Shown piece by piece: positions 55,611 through 64,000 of a stretch of 64,000 nt of DNA. Each line of letters begins with the position of its first letter. The first letter of the stretch is position 1. A model generated the notes under the pieces. It was not told the origin of the DNA. It did no database searches and saw nothing but the letters and a program-made list of their open reading frames with translations. The DNA comes from Pseudomonas chlororaphis (GTDB lineage Bacteria > Pseudomonadota > Gammaproteobacteria > Pseudomonadales > Pseudomonadaceae), in assembly GCF_001921865.1 (NCBI RefSeq), contig NZ_MSCT01000009.1, forward strand, positions 310,001 to 374,000. Direction: 5' to 3'. A program made the position numbers and the translations under genes.

Positions 55611-56884
55611 GGTTTCGGCAGGTCCGCCACCAGCTCCGGCTTGGCCAGCCATTCATGGCCCTTGAGCATGCCGCGCCAGTACAGCGGCGGCAGGATGCGC
55701 TCCTTCAGCCACCAGGCGCGACGGGTCGGTTGCCGGCCGTCGAGCAGCCACGCCGGGAAGCTCGGAGCGACCTTGCCGCCGTAGGTGAATTCGGCGAGGA
55801 CGATCTTGCCCCGTTCCACGGTCAGCGGGCAGGAGCCGTAGCCGTCGTACTGCGCCCGCGTCGGCAGGCGCTTGAGGTTCACCAGCACGTTGGTGGCCAC
55901 CACCGGCGCCTGCTTGCGCGCCGCCGCGGCGGTTTTCGCGTTGCTGGTATTGGTCCCGTCGCCGAGGCCGTGGATATTACTGAAACGCTTGTGTTGCAGG
56001 CTGTGGGGGTCGACGTCGATCCAGCCGGCAGCGTCGGCCAGGGGGCTGTTGCGAATGAAGTCCGGGGCGGTCTGCGGCGGCACCACGTGCAGCATGTCGA
56101 ACGCCAGCTCGATGGGTTCCGGCTGGCCCTCAGCGTTGTTGCGCACGAAAGTCGCCCGTTTGCCGGGGCCGTCCACGGCCACCAGGTTATGGCCGAAATC
56201 CAGGGCAATCGCGTACTTCTTCACGTATTCCATCAGCGCTGGCACATAGTCCGGCACGCCGAACAGCACGCCGCCGGCATTCAGGAAACGGGTGTTGATC
56301 TGCCCCAGCCGACCGTTGCGCAACCAGTGGTCGCAGGACAGGTACATGGCCTTCTGCGGCGCCCCGGCGCATTTGATCGGCATCGGCGGCTGGCTGAACA
56401 GCGCCTGGCCCTGCTTGAGGTTCTGCGCCAGTTGCCAGGTGTAGGGCGCCAGATCGTAGCGGTAGTTGGAGGTCACGCCGTGTTTGCCCAGGGTCTCGCT
56501 CAGGCCGTCGATGGCGTTCCAGTCGAGCTTGAGGCCGGGGCAGACCACCAACTGGTCATAACCCAATACGCGGCCGTCGTTGAGCAGCAGGGCGTTGTGC
56601 TCCGGCTCGAAGCGGCTCACCGCCGCCTGAATCCACGTCACGCCCTTGGGGATCAGCGAAGCCATGCTGCGGGCGGTGTCTTCGGCGTTGAACACCCCGG
56701 CGCCGACCAGGGTCCAGCCGGGTTGGTAATAATGGGTGTCGGCCGGGTCGATGATCGCGACGTCCAGGTGCGGTTCGCGGCTGATCAGGCTGGAGGCGGT
56801 GGCGATGCCGGCGGCACCGCCGCCGACGATCAGCACCTGGTGGCTGCCGTCGACAGCTCGCAGGGTAGGGGAAATAGGACGCAT
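55607..56884 (-). CDS. sqr: Sulfide:quinone oxidoreductase (type II-like)
   Basis: A 425-residue flavoprotein. The FAD site VLIVGGGAAGIATASSL is N-terminal, followed by DTHYYQPGWTLVGAG. Candidate redox cysteines lie in PIKCAGAPQK and YGSCPLTV, matching the two active cysteines of SQR type II. It oxidises sulfide at the membrane and passes sulfane sulfur to an acceptor while reducing quinone. It lies 29 bp after the persulfide dioxygenase gene and overlaps the tauE gene. Confidence 0.92.
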   Translation of the reverse strand: MRPISPTLRAVDGSHQVLIVGGGAAGIATASSLISREPHLDVAIIDPADTHYYQPGWTLVGAGVFNAEDTARSMASLIPKGVTWIQAAVSRFEPEHNALLLNDGRVLGYDQLVVCPGLKLDWNAIDGLSETLGKHGVTSNYRYDLAPYTWQLAQNLKQGQALFSQPPMPIKCAGAPQKAMYLSCDHWLRNGRLGQINTRFLNAGGVLFGVPDYVPALMEYVKKYAIALDFGHNLVAVDGPGKRATFVRNNAEGQPEPIELAFDMLHVVPPQTAPDFIRNSPLADAAGWIDVDPHSLQHKRFSNIHGLGDGTNTSNAKTAAAARKQAPVVATNVLVNLKRLPTRAQYDGYGSCPLTVERGKIVLAEFTYGGKVAPSFPAWLLDGRQPTRRAWWLKERILPPLYWRGMLKGHEWLAKPELVADLPKP

Positions 56885-56913
56885 GGCATCGTCTCCTGGT
56901 GGAGTGGAGTTTT

Positions 56914-57798
56914 TTAGAGGGCGTTCAGCGGGATCTTCAGGTAGCTCACGCCGTTGTCGTCGGGTTCGGGGAACTGGCCGCTGCGCATGTTGACTTGCAC
57001 CGAAGGCAGGATCAGCACCGGCATGTCGAGGGTGGCATCGCGGGCTTCGCGCATCGCCACGAAGCTGTCTTCGTCGATGCCTTGGTGAATGTGGATGTTG
57101 TGTGCGCGCTGTTCGGCGACCGTGGTCATGTATTGCAGTTCGCGGCCGTTGGGCAGGTAGTCGTGGCACATGAACAGCCGGGTCTGCGCCGGCAGGGCGA
57201 GGATCTTGCCGATGGAGCGGTACAGGGTGCGCGCGTCGGCGCCGGGGAAGTCGCAGCGGGCGGTGCCGTAGTCGGGCATGAACAGGGTGTCGCCGACGAA
57301 GGCCACGCGTTCTTCGCCCACTTCCACCAGATAGGTCATGCACGCCGGGGTATGGCCGGGGGTGTGCAGGGCGCGGGCCTGCAGGTTGCCGATGGCGAAG
57401 CGGCTGTCGTCTTCGAGCAGCACGTCGAACTGGCTGCCGTCGCGGGCGAAGCGTGCGTCTTCGTTGAACAGTTGGCCGAAGGCCTGTTGCACCTGGGTGA
57501 TCCGGTTGCCGATCGCCACCCGGGCGCCGAGCTGCGCCTTGAGGTAGGCCGCGGCGGACAGGTGGTCGGCGTGGACATGGGTTTCCAGGATCCAGTCGAC
57601 CTGGGCGTCGAGCTCGCGGACCCGGGCGATCAGTTGGTCGGCGGACGTGGTGTCGGTCCGGCCGGACTTGGGGTCGTAGTCCAGCACGCTGTCGATCAGC
57701 GCGCAGCGCCGGGTTTCCAGGTCCATCACCAGGTAGCTGATGGTCCAGGTCTGGCGGTCGAAAAAGGCTTCTACGCACAGCGTTGCGCCGATGATCAT
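56914..57798 (-). CDS. pdo: Persulfide dioxygenase (MBL-fold, Blh/ETHE1-like)
   Basis: A 294-residue metallo-beta-lactamase-fold enzyme from the ATG at 57798. The iron-binding motif THVHADHLSAA (HxHxDH), His in HTPGHTPACMTY and the FVGDTLFMPDYGTARCDFPG segment are those of persulfide dioxygenases. It oxidises glutathione persulfide to sulfite. It is the first gene of the pdo-sqr-tauE operon and has a sigma-54-type promoter upstream, facing a FisR-like activator gene. Confidence 0.92.
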   Translation of the reverse strand: MIIGATLCVEAFFDRQTWTISYLVMDLETRRCALIDSVLDYDPKSGRTDTTSADQLIARVRELDAQVDWILETHVHADHLSAAAYLKAQLGARVAIGNRITQVQQAFGQLFNEDARFARDGSQFDVLLEDDSRFAIGNLQARALHTPGHTPACMTYLVEVGEERVAFVGDTLFMPDYGTARCDFPGADARTLYRSIGKILALPAQTRLFMCHDYLPNGRELQYMTTVAEQRAHNIHIHQGIDEDSFVAMREARDATLDMPVLILPSVQVNMRSGQFPEPDDNGVSYLKIPLNAL

Positions 57799-57853
57799 GG
57801 GGTTCTCCGAACAATGGGGTGACGCCGGCCGAGGCCGGTTGTCGTCACTTGGA

Positions 57854-57872
57854 CTGTCAATAAGCGTGCCAA
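57854..57872 (-). promoter_or_regulatory. Sigma-54 promoter of the pdo-sqr-tauE operon
   Basis: Read on the minus strand, TTGGCACG-CTTA-TTGACA matches the -24/-12 pattern TGGCAC-N5-TTGC with correct spacing. One mismatch is seen, GA for GC at -12. Transcription would begin near 57842, about 45 bp before the pdo ATG. Confidence 0.78.
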
Positions 57873-57939
57873 CCGGCATACGCCGTTTTTACCGCCAATT
57901 CATTGAATTCAAAGGTTTGGGGCGGGTGTTCTGGCTGTC

Positions 57940-57972
57940 ACTGCCAATTTAGGTTGGCGGTCTATTGGCAGT
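57940..57972. promoter_or_regulatory. Inverted repeat, predicted FisR enhancer site
   Basis: ACTGCCAAT (57940-57948) and ATTGGCAGT (57964-57972) are perfect inverted copies. Additional TGGCAG copies follow at 57976-57981 and 57985-57990. They lie roughly 70-120 bp upstream of the sigma-54 promoter, the usual place for an enhancer-binding protein, and just upstream of the fisR-like gene. Confidence 0.65.
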
Positions 57973-58038
57973 CAGTGGCAGAAAATGGCAGAGGCCGGCC
58001 CGATGGTTTAAGCTGCCGCGCAACGCCCAGGAGTCGCT

Positions 58039-59358
58039 ATGCCTCAGCCCCCGAATGTTCTCGCCAGCCCTGAAATGTTAGCCCTGGTTTCCTATCTGGA
58101 GCATGACGCCCAGCCGACGATTCTGTTAGACACCGACTACAACATCCTCGCCGCCAATACCGCCTACCAGCGCCAGTTCGGCGTCGAGGGCAAGCCCCAT
58201 GTCGGCGCCAAGTGTTATCGGGTGTCCCATCAGTTCGCCGTGCCGTGCGACCAGGCCGGCGAGCATTGCCCGATGCGCAAGGCGTTCGAGACGCGCCTGC
58301 CGGAGCGGCTGCTGCATATCCACCACACCCCGCGCGGGCCGGAGCATGTAGATGTGGAGCTGCGGCCGATCCTCGGCGACGCGGGGCAGGTGGTGGCCTA
58401 TGTCGAGCGCTTGAGTTCGGTGGCGGTGGCCTCGGTGCAGCCGCAGCAGAAGGGCCTGGTGGGCCGCTCGCCGGCGTTCAACCAGGCCCTGAGCGCCTTG
58501 CAGCGCGCAGCGCCGTCGCAGATCCCGGTGCTGTTGCAGGGCGAGTCCGGCACCGGCAAGGAGCTGTTTGCCCGTGCGCTGCACGACGGCAGCCCGCGGG
58601 CCAGCGGGCCGTTGGTGGTGGTCGATTGCACGGGGCTGACCGAGTCGCTGCTGGAGAGCGAGCTGTTCGGTTATGAGAAGGGTGCGTTCACCGGCGCCCT
58701 GCAACGCAAGATCGGCCTGGCCGAAGCGGCCCACGGCGGTACCCTGTTTCTCGACGAGATCGGCGAGGTGCCGCTGGCGATGCAGGTCAAGTTGCTGCGG
58801 TTGATCGAGTCCGGCAGCTTCCGCCCGGTGGGCAGTTTACGCACCGTGCATTCGGACTTTCGCCTGGTCTCGGCGACCCACAAGCCGCTCAAGGAAATGG
58901 TCGCCGCCGGCACCTTCCGCCAGGACCTGTACTACCGCATCAGCGCTTTCCCGATCCGCCTGCCGGCATTGCGCGAGCGCAGCGACGACCTGCCGTTGCT
59001 GATCGACAGCCTGTTGCAGCGCCTGGCGCCCGGCGCCGCGCCGCGGGTGGCGCCCGAGGCCCTGGAGCGCCTGTGCCTGTATGCCTACCCGGGCAATATC
59101 CGCGAGTTGCGCAATATCCTCGAGCGGGCGCGGCTGTTCAGCGACGACGGGGTGATCCGCGTCGAAGACCTGCCCGAGGAACTGCGCGCCGGCAGTACCG
59201 TCGCCGCGCCGCTGCCGACCCGCCGCCGCGCCGGCAAGGACCTGGAGCAACTGGCCCACGCCCTGGAAGTGTTCGACGGCTCGCGCAGCGAACTGGCCAA
59301 GGCCCTGGGCCTGAGCGAGCGCACCCTGTACCGCCGCCTGAAAGCCCTGGGCATCTGA
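58039..59358 (+). CDS. fisR: FisR-like sigma-54-dependent sulfane-sulfur-responsive activator
   Basis: A 439-residue enhancer-binding protein. A PAS-like sensing domain (about 1-130) comes first, then an AAA+ domain with Walker A GESGTGKE, the GAFTGA loop in [13 protein letters not shown] and [10 protein letters not shown], then a C-terminal Fis-type helix-turn-helix. Cysteines 59, 70 and 77 have the spacing 11 and 7 of the sulfane-sulfur sensor cysteines described for FisR (C53, C64, C71). It is divergent from pdo-sqr-tauE and should activate it when persulfide accumulates. Confidence 0.92.
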   Translation: MPQPPNVLASPEMLALVSYLEHDAQPTILLDTDYNILAANTAYQRQFGVEGKPHVGAKCYRVSHQFAVPCDQAGEHCPMRKAFETRLPERLLHIHHTPRGPEHVDVELRPILGDAGQVVAYVERLSSVAVASVQPQQKGLVGRSPAFNQALSALQRAAPSQIPVLLQGESGTGKELFARALHDGSPRASGPLVVVDCTGLTESLLESELFGYEKGAFTGALQRKIGLAEAAHGGTLFLDEIGEVPLAMQVKLLRLIESGSFRPVGSLRTVHSDFRLVSATHKPLKEMVAAGTFRQDLYYRISAFPIRLPALRERSDDLPLLIDSLLQRLAPGAAPRVAPEALERLCLYAYPGNIRELRNILERARLFSDDGVIRVEDLPEELRAGSTVAAPLPTRRRAGKDLEQLAHALEVFDGSRSELAKALGLSERTLYRRLKALGI

Positions 59359-59408
59359 AGCACCTACAGGACTCGCGAACCCCTCGATACCCCGGCCATC
59401 CCCGATCC

Positions 59409-59450
59409 CTGTAGCTGCTGCCGCAGGCTGCGCACGAGCGGCACGCTCGC
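59409..59450. repeat. Partial GTAGCCGCTGCC-family repeat
   Basis: TGTAGCTGCTGCCGCAGGCT and a following CGCACGAGCGGCACGCTCG hairpin match the half-element pattern seen at 23270 and 23430. It lies in the gap after the fisR-like gene. Confidence 0.55.
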
Positions 59451-59558
59451 AACGATCCCGATCATTTCCATGGCACGATGGCCGCACGGCGCGGTCGTAG
59501 TGTTCAGCCCCCTTTATCCGCCGCCCCGCCTGTCGCGCCGGGCCTCTCAGGAGCTGCC

Positions 59559-61058
59559 ATGAGCCAGGACGTCCTTGCCACCGAAACCAATCGCCGCCAG
59601 TTGCAGCAGATCATTTCCGGCCTGTCCGACGGGGTCATCCTGATCGAGCCGGACCGGCGCATCATCTGGGCCAACGACGCGGCGCTGGCCATGCACGGGG
59701 TCGAGGAGGTCAGCGAGCTGGGCGCCGACGACCGTGAGTACGCCGAGCGTTTCGCCTTGCGCTATCGCAACAATCACCCCCTGGCGCTGGAGAGCTACCC
59801 GATCAACCGCGTGGCCGCCGGCGAAACCTTCAGCGATGTGGTGGTCGAGGTGCGCAGCGGCGAGGGCGAGGACGAGCGCGCCTGGGTCCATCGGCTGCGC
59901 AGCATGGTCCTCACCGACCGCAGCGGCGCGGTGGAGTCCCTGGTGCTGATCCTCAGCGACGCCACCGAATGGGCCAGCGCCGAGCAGCGTTTCGAGAAGA
60001 CCTTCAACGCCAATCCGGCGCCGGCGGTGATCTGCCGCCTCAGCGACCTGCGCTATATCAAGGTCAACCAGGGGTTCCTGGAAATGACCGGTTATGCCCG
60101 CGACCAGGTGATCGGCCGCTCGGTGTACCAGCTGGATGTACTGGAGGGCGCCGAGCGCAGGGACCTGGCCATCGAGCGCTTGGGCCAGGGCGCGACCATC
60201 CCGCAGATGCAGGCCGAACTGCGCCTGCCTGACGGCGGCGGCAAACTGGTGATCGTCGCCGGCCAGCAGATGGATATCCATGACGAGGGCTGCATGCTGT
60301 TCACCTTCATGGACTTGGAACCGAAGCGCAAGGCGGAGACCGCCCTGCGCCAGAGCGAAGAGCGCTTTGCCAAGGCCTTTCGCCTGACCCCGGTGCCGAC
60401 CCTGGTGTGCAGTGCCGACAGCCAGCAGATCGTCGACGTCAATGAGGCCTTTCTCGACAGCAGCGGTTATACCGCCGAGGAGCTTCTGGGCAAGACCGTG
60501 GAGGAGGTCGGCTTTATCGCCAGCCCCCAGGCCTGCGCCAGCCTGTTCGGCGCCCTGGAGAAAAGCGCCGAGGTGCGCGGCATCGATGTGCGGGTACTGA
60601 AGAAGGGCGGCGAGCTGCTCGATTGCGTGGTGTCGGCCGACACCGTGGACATCCAGGACAAGCCCAGCTACCTGCTGGTGCTGATGGACATCACCGAACG
60701 CAAGCGCTCCGAATTGGAGCTGGTGTCGGCGATCGAGGAGGTGATGCGCGATGCCTCGTGGTTCAGCCAGACCCTGATCGAAAAGCTGGCCAATGTGCGC
60801 AGCGCCAACCAGGCGCAATTGCCCAGCGCCGCCTACACCGACCTCACCGCCCGCGAGCGCGACGTGCTGGGGCTGATCTGCGAGGGCCTGGCCGACAAGG
60901 AGATCGCCGCGCGCCTGCAACTGGCGTCGAGCACGGTGCGCAATTATGTGGCTACGGTGTATTCCAAGCTGGCGGTGCACAGCCGCGCCGAGGCGATTGT
61001 CTGGGCCCGCGAGCGCGGGCTGTTCAGCGGCGAACGTCGCGGCAAGACGCAGCGCTGA
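59559..61058 (+). CDS. Multi-PAS LuxR-type transcriptional regulator
   Basis: A 499-residue protein from the ATG at 59559, after CAGGAG; an upstream in-frame ATG at 59478 adds 27 unconserved residues. Three PAS domains are seen: DGVILIEPDRRIIWANDAAL near 23-42, a second from about 145 with NPAPAVICRLSDLRYIKVNQ, and a third from about 275 with TPVPTLVCSADSQQIVDVNE. A LuxR helix-turn-helix follows near the end (TARERDVLGLICEGLADKEI). It is soluble, so it probably senses an internal redox or ligand signal. It is not part of a two-component pair. Confidence 0.88.
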   Translation: MSQDVLATETNRRQLQQIISGLSDGVILIEPDRRIIWANDAALAMHGVEEVSELGADDREYAERFALRYRNNHPLALESYPINRVAAGETFSDVVVEVRSGEGEDERAWVHRLRSMVLTDRSGAVESLVLILSDATEWASAEQRFEKTFNANPAPAVICRLSDLRYIKVNQGFLEMTGYARDQVIGRSVYQLDVLEGAERRDLAIERLGQGATIPQMQAELRLPDGGGKLVIVAGQQMDIHDEGCMLFTFMDLEPKRKAETALRQSEERFAKAFRLTPVPTLVCSADSQQIVDVNEAFLDSSGYTAEELLGKTVEEVGFIASPQACASLFGALEKSAEVRGIDVRVLKKGGELLDCVVSADTVDIQDKPSYLLVLMDITERKRSELELVSAIEEVMRDASWFSQTLIEKLANVRSANQAQLPSAAYTDLTARERDVLGLICEGLADKEIAARLQLASSTVRNYVATVYSKLAVHSRAEAIVWARERGLFSGERRGKTQR

Positions 61059-61192
61059 CCGGTGCAAATGCCCCAGTGCCATCAGTACAAATGGCGCTTC
61101 TGCGGCGTGGCGGGGTTTCTTAGGCTGGTGATGGATGGCGCCGTGGCTGACACGGGCCGTTTACCGAACATCATCAGCTGAAGGAATGCACG

Positions 61193-61444
61193 ATGCGTAG
61201 CGAACAGATCAAAGGCGCGGTGGGCACCGCGGCCGGCAAGGCCCAGGGCGCGGTCGGCGAGTGGCTGGACGACGAGCGGATGCAGGTGCAGGGCGCGGCG
61301 CGCGAGGCCGCGGGTCGGTTGCAGGAAAGCTATGGCGATGCGCTGGACGGCGTGTCCACGTTCGTTCGCGAGAAACCCTTGGCCAGCGTTGCCATCCTTG
61401 CCGGGATCGGCCTGCTCGCCGGCCTGCTGTTGCGCCGTCGCTGA
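61193..61444 (+). CDS. CsbD-like small protein with C-terminal membrane helix
   Basis: An 83-residue protein. The N-terminal half follows the CsbD pattern (RSEQIKGAVGTAAGKAQGAV), and the C-terminal half has EKPLASVAILAGIGLLAGLL, a glycine-rich membrane helix as in the DUF883/ElaB group, ending RRR. These are typical stress-induced proteins. AAGGAATGCACG precedes the ATG. It is 10 bp upstream of the DUF1652 gene. Confidence 0.83.
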   Translation: MRSEQIKGAVGTAAGKAQGAVGEWLDDERMQVQGAAREAAGRLQESYGDALDGVSTFVREKPLASVAILAGIGLLAGLLLRRR

Positions 61445-61454
61445 AGGCGCCTGG

Positions 61455-61703
61455 GTGATTTCCCAGGCGCAGCTGCGCCGCTACATCGAACAGGGGTTCG
61501 CGCCCTTGGCCTGTGCCTTCAGCACCGGCGCCGACGCCACGCTGACCCTGCGGGTCTTCGAGCCCGAAAGCGGGCGGGTCGACCTGGTGGTCACCGGCAT
61601 CAACCCGCGCGTACTCGAGACCGAGGCCGATGTGCTGGCGATGATCGAGGAACTGCTCTACGAGTTGCGGAGCAACTCCCTCAACGTGGTGCACCTGTCC
61701 TGA
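61455..61703 (+). CDS. DUF1652-family protein
   Basis: An 82-residue protein from a GTG at 61455 preceded by AAGG. The sequence runs from ISQAQLRRYIEQGFAPLACA to the C-terminal MIEELLYELRSNS, the DUF1652 pattern found in Pseudomonas. Its function is unknown. A longer reading from 61332 would overlap csbD in another frame and is rejected. Confidence 0.83.
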   Translation: MISQAQLRRYIEQGFAPLACAFSTGADATLTLRVFEPESGRVDLVVTGINPRVLETEADVLAMIEELLYELRSNSLNVVHLS

Positions 61704-61715
61704 CAGCCAACCCCT

Positions 61716-61816
61716 TGTAGGAGCGAGCTTGCTCGCGAAAAAACGTCAGCGCGCCGCGGTGTTTCAGACCCTGCGCATGACTTTCCACCGCTATCGCGAG
61801 CAAGCTCGCTCCTACA
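61716..61816. repeat. REPIN, first of a duplicated pair
   Basis: TGTAGGAGCGAGCTTGCTCG at the left and its inverted copy ending CTCGCTCCTACA at the right surround about 55 bp containing TTTCAGACCCTGCGCATGAC. Confidence 0.88.
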
Positions 61817-61864
61817 GAAGACGGATTGCGGAACAACCCTATTGGCATGGTGTATCTGCCCCCC

Positions 61865-61966
61865 TGTAGGAGCGAGCTTGCTCGCGAAAAAAACGTCAAT
61901 GCGCCGTGGCGTTTCAGCCCCTGCGCATGACCTTCAGCCACCATCGCGAGCAAGCTCGCTCCTACA
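61865..61966. repeat. REPIN, second of a duplicated pair
   Basis: It has the same arms as the preceding element and a closely related interior (TTTCAGCCCCTGCGCATGAC). The whole REPIN, not just its arms, was therefore copied, with about 48 bp between the two. Confidence 0.88.
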
Positions 61967-61999
61967 GGCGATGGCGTTCAGTGGGGCAGGGCTCGGGTT

Positions 62000-63394
62000 T
62001 CAAGTCTTGGCGATCAGGCTCGGCCGGCAGTCGAGGCTCAGCCGCGCGCCGCCGCTGGGGCTGCTGCCGACGTCGAGCTTGAAGCCGTGCAGGCTGACGA
62101 TGGCGGCGACGATGGACAGGCCGAGGCCGAAGCCGCCGTGGGAGTTGCTGTCGTCGACCCGGTAGAAACGCTGGAACACCGCCTTGCGTTCGGCCTCGGG
62201 AATGCCGGGGCCGGAGTCGAGGACTTCCAGGCGCGTGCTGCCGTCCTCCACCACGCCGCGCAGAATCACTTCGCCGCCCGGTGGGGTGAATTTGATCGAA
62301 TTGCTCAACAGGTTGGCCAGGGCCTCGAACAGTAGGGCGCGATCGCCGGTCAGGCGCGGCAGCGTGGCGGGCGTTTCCAGGGTCAGGGTCAACTGGCCTT
62401 CCTCGGCCAGCGGCAGGTAGAAATCATGCAACTCTTGCAGCAGCGGCAGCGGGTCGAGTTCGACGAACCCCGAGCGGCGCTGGTGATCCTCGATTTCGGA
62501 AATCCGCAGCAGCCCGCGAAAACGCGCCATCAGCCGGTCGGCCTCGCCCAGCACCTGGTCCAGTTGCAGCGCTTCGGGGGTGCCGTCGACGGCTTGCTGC
62601 TGCATGCGGTACAGCTGCGCGCGCAGGCGGGTCAGCGGGGTGCGCAGGTCGTGGGCGATGTTGTCGCACACGCCCTTGACCTCGTTCATCAGCCGTTCGA
62701 TGCGGTCGAGCATGGCGTTGACGATGGCCGCCAGCATGTCCAGCTCGTCGCGGCGGTTGGACAGCGGCAGGCGGTGGGTCAGGTCGCCGGCGACGATGGC
62801 CTCGGCGCTGGCCTGGAGATTGCGGATGCGCTGCAGCGGCCGGCGCCGCAGCAGGTGCCAGCCGGCGGCCCCGGGAATGATGGTCAGCGACACGCCCCAC
62901 AGCAGCGCGTGGAGAATGATCCGCGTCACCGCGAACAGCGAGCCGTTGTCGCGCACCAGGATCAGCCAGCGGCCGTCGTGGGTGTAGGTGGCCACCGCGT
63001 CGCAGCTGTCGCGGGGCAGGTCGGGGTCGTCGGAGTCGATGCAGCTCCTGAGCTCGTGGATCTGCCCGTCCAGCGGCAGGTCGTCGGGGATCTCGCGGAT
63101 CGGCCCGCTGAGGTGGTGCAGGCGCTCGTCGAACAGGCCGTAGGCGTCGATGGCGCGCATGTCGAAGGTCATGCTGGTGGTCAGGGCTTCCTCCAGCTGT
63201 TCGCCCTGGAAGCGCGCGAACAGGTGCTGGCGCTGCATCAACGAGTGCTTGGCCAGGCTCTCCAGGTAGCCCGACACCTCGTAGTACATGACGCCCATGA
63301 GGATGCAGCTCCAGGCCACGAACAGCGAACTGTAGAGCGCCAGCAGGCGGCTGCTGGAAGAGCGCCAGCCCTTAGAGGGGTTCAGCAATGACAT
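62000..63394 (-). CDS. Sensor histidine kinase of an OmpR-type two-component system
   Basis: A 464-residue kinase with membrane helices at about 15-40 and 160-182, a periplasmic loop between them, and HAMP from about 182. HisKA follows with the phospho-acceptor in CDNIAHDLRTPLTRLRAQL, and HATPase_c with LLSNSIKFTPPGGEV, LDSGPGIPEAER and GGFGLGLSIVAAIV. It starts 23 bp inside the 3' end of its response-regulator gene. The signal is unknown. Confidence 0.92.
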   Translation of the reverse strand: MSLLNPSKGWRSSSSRLLALYSSLFVAWSCILMGVMYYEVSGYLESLAKHSLMQRQHLFARFQGEQLEEALTTSMTFDMRAIDAYGLFDERLHHLSGPIREIPDDLPLDGQIHELRSCIDSDDPDLPRDSCDAVATYTHDGRWLILVRDNGSLFAVTRIILHALLWGVSLTIIPGAAGWHLLRRRPLQRIRNLQASAEAIVAGDLTHRLPLSNRRDELDMLAAIVNAMLDRIERLMNEVKGVCDNIAHDLRTPLTRLRAQLYRMQQQAVDGTPEALQLDQVLGEADRLMARFRGLLRISEIEDHQRRSGFVELDPLPLLQELHDFYLPLAEEGQLTLTLETPATLPRLTGDRALLFEALANLLSNSIKFTPPGGEVILRGVVEDGSTRLEVLDSGPGIPEAERKAVFQRFYRVDDSNSHGGFGLGLSIVAAIVSLHGFKLDVGSSPSGGARLSLDCRPSLIAKT

Positions 63395-64000
63395 AACCCG
63401 AGCCTCGCACGGTGCGGATCAGCGGGGTCATGCCGGGCGGGTCGATCTTCTTGCGCAGGCGGCCGATGTGCACGTCGATCAGGTTGGTCCCCGGGTCGAA
63501 GTGATAGCCCCAGACCTCCTCGAAAATCATCATCCGCGAGAGGATCTGGCCGGTGTTGCGCATCAGGAATTCCAGCAGCTTGTACTCGGTGGGCAACAGG
63601 CTCAGCAGCTGTTCGGCGCGGGTCGCCTCGCGGCTGATCAGGTTCAGTTCCAGGTCGGCGACCCGCAGGCTGGTCTCGAACTCCTGCACCGTGCTCTTGC
63701 GCCGCAGCAGCACCTCGACCCGGGCCGCCATCTCGTCGGAGGCGAAGGGTTTGGTCAGGTAGTCGTCGCCGCCGGCGCGCAGGCCGCGCACGCGCTCGTC
63801 GACGTCGGACAGGGCGCTGATCATCAGGATCGGCGTCGACACGCCGATGGTGCGCAGGGTGGTGACGATCGCCAGGCCGTCCAGCTCCGGCAGCATGCGG
63901 TCCAGGGTGATCAGGTCGTAGTCGCCGCTGACGGCGCGCACCAGACCTTCGCGACCGTTGTCGACCCAGTCCACGTCCAGCCCGTGGCTGCTCAGTTCAG
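63372..64000 (-). CDS. OmpR-family response regulator, N-terminus beyond the window
   Basis: The reading frame continues to the right edge (ELSSHGLDVDWVDNGREGLV in receiver-domain style), so only the start is missing. The phospho-acceptor is in LITLDRMLPELDGL, and KPFASDEMAARVEVLLRRK ends the receiver. The winged helix carries LLPTEYKLLEFLMRNTGQIL, WGYHFDPGTNLIDVHIGRLR and IRTVRGSGYVI. It overlaps the kinase gene by 23 bp. Confidence 0.93.
   Translation of the reverse strand, partial: ELSSHGLDVDWVDNGREGLVRAVSGDYDLITLDRMLPELDGLAIVTTLRTIGVSTPILMISALSDVDERVRGLRAGGDDYLTKPFASDEMAARVEVLLRRKSTVQEFETSLRVADLELNLISREATRAEQLLSLLPTEYKLLEFLMRNTGQILSRMMIFEEVWGYHFDPGTNLIDVHIGRLRKKIDPPGMTPLIRTVRGSGYVIAEPL

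Noticed and set aside
61716..61966. Possible CRISPR-like repeats
   Set aside because: The units are inverted REP pairs with homologous interiors, not direct repeats with unique spacers, and no cas genes are present.

Overview
The window looks like chromosomal DNA of a fluorescent Pseudomonas, most likely of the P. fluorescens species group. The evidence is high-GC coding with strong GC3 bias, the REP element built on TGTAGGAGCGAGC-TTGCTCGCG in many intergenic gaps, Pseudomonas-typical families (DUF1652, the DUF3077/DUF6124 family, FisR, Tle1) and complete reductive pyrimidine catabolism. This is inferred from content alone; no database search was run. No rRNA, tRNA or CRISPR array was seen.

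Layout. 1-2004: the N-terminus of an HD-GYP/DUF3391 protein and a chemoreceptor. 2277-8131: an anion permease, a DapF-like protein with an altered active site, and a polyol module (RbtT-type permease, xylitol/sorbitol-type dehydrogenase, AraC regulator). 8312-13053: an EmrAB-like exporter, CopC/CopD and a GNAT. 13292-22417: pyrimidine catabolism, with a RutR-like TetR regulator, PreA and PreT, dihydropyrimidinase, an NCS1 transporter and the N-carbamoyl-beta-alanine hydrolase. 22633-28225: a lipoprotein and a four-gene unit (sulfonate-type binding protein, fused ATPase-permease, betaine-type binding protein, MsrA). 29136-34915: a tripartite RND pump. 36004-37335: an AhpD-like protein and its ECF41 sigma factor behind a recognisable ECF41 promoter.

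About 37.4-46.5 kb is an accessory island of visibly lower GC. It holds an XRE regulator, a nuclease-helicase (DUF2075) with a MazG-like pyrophosphohydrolase, a solo Mrr-like endonuclease, a 534-residue protein I do not recognise, and a compact operon of P-loop kinase, GNAT-PUA/EVE fusion and ASCH protein. That operon and the DUF2075-MazG pair are the best candidates for undescribed (possibly anti-phage or nucleotide-related) systems.

After the island come a small DUF6124-type gene whose leader carries an attenuator-like terminator, a GNAT, a NarL-type two-component pair divergent from a CstA/BtsT transporter with its YbdD partner, a Tle1-like T6SS phospholipase with a DUF2931 immunity candidate, and a sulfide/persulfide oxidation cluster (PDO, SQR, TauE) controlled by a FisR-like sigma-54 activator. 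The window ends with a PAS-LuxR regulator, CsbD and DUF1652 genes, and a second two-component system cut by the right edge.

Repeats are a major theme. They include REP/REPIN pairs, a second repeat family ending in GTAGCCGCTGCC, a large shared block (13929, 28276, and inverted near 28870), and a 79-bp core that lies in opposite orientation in its two copies.
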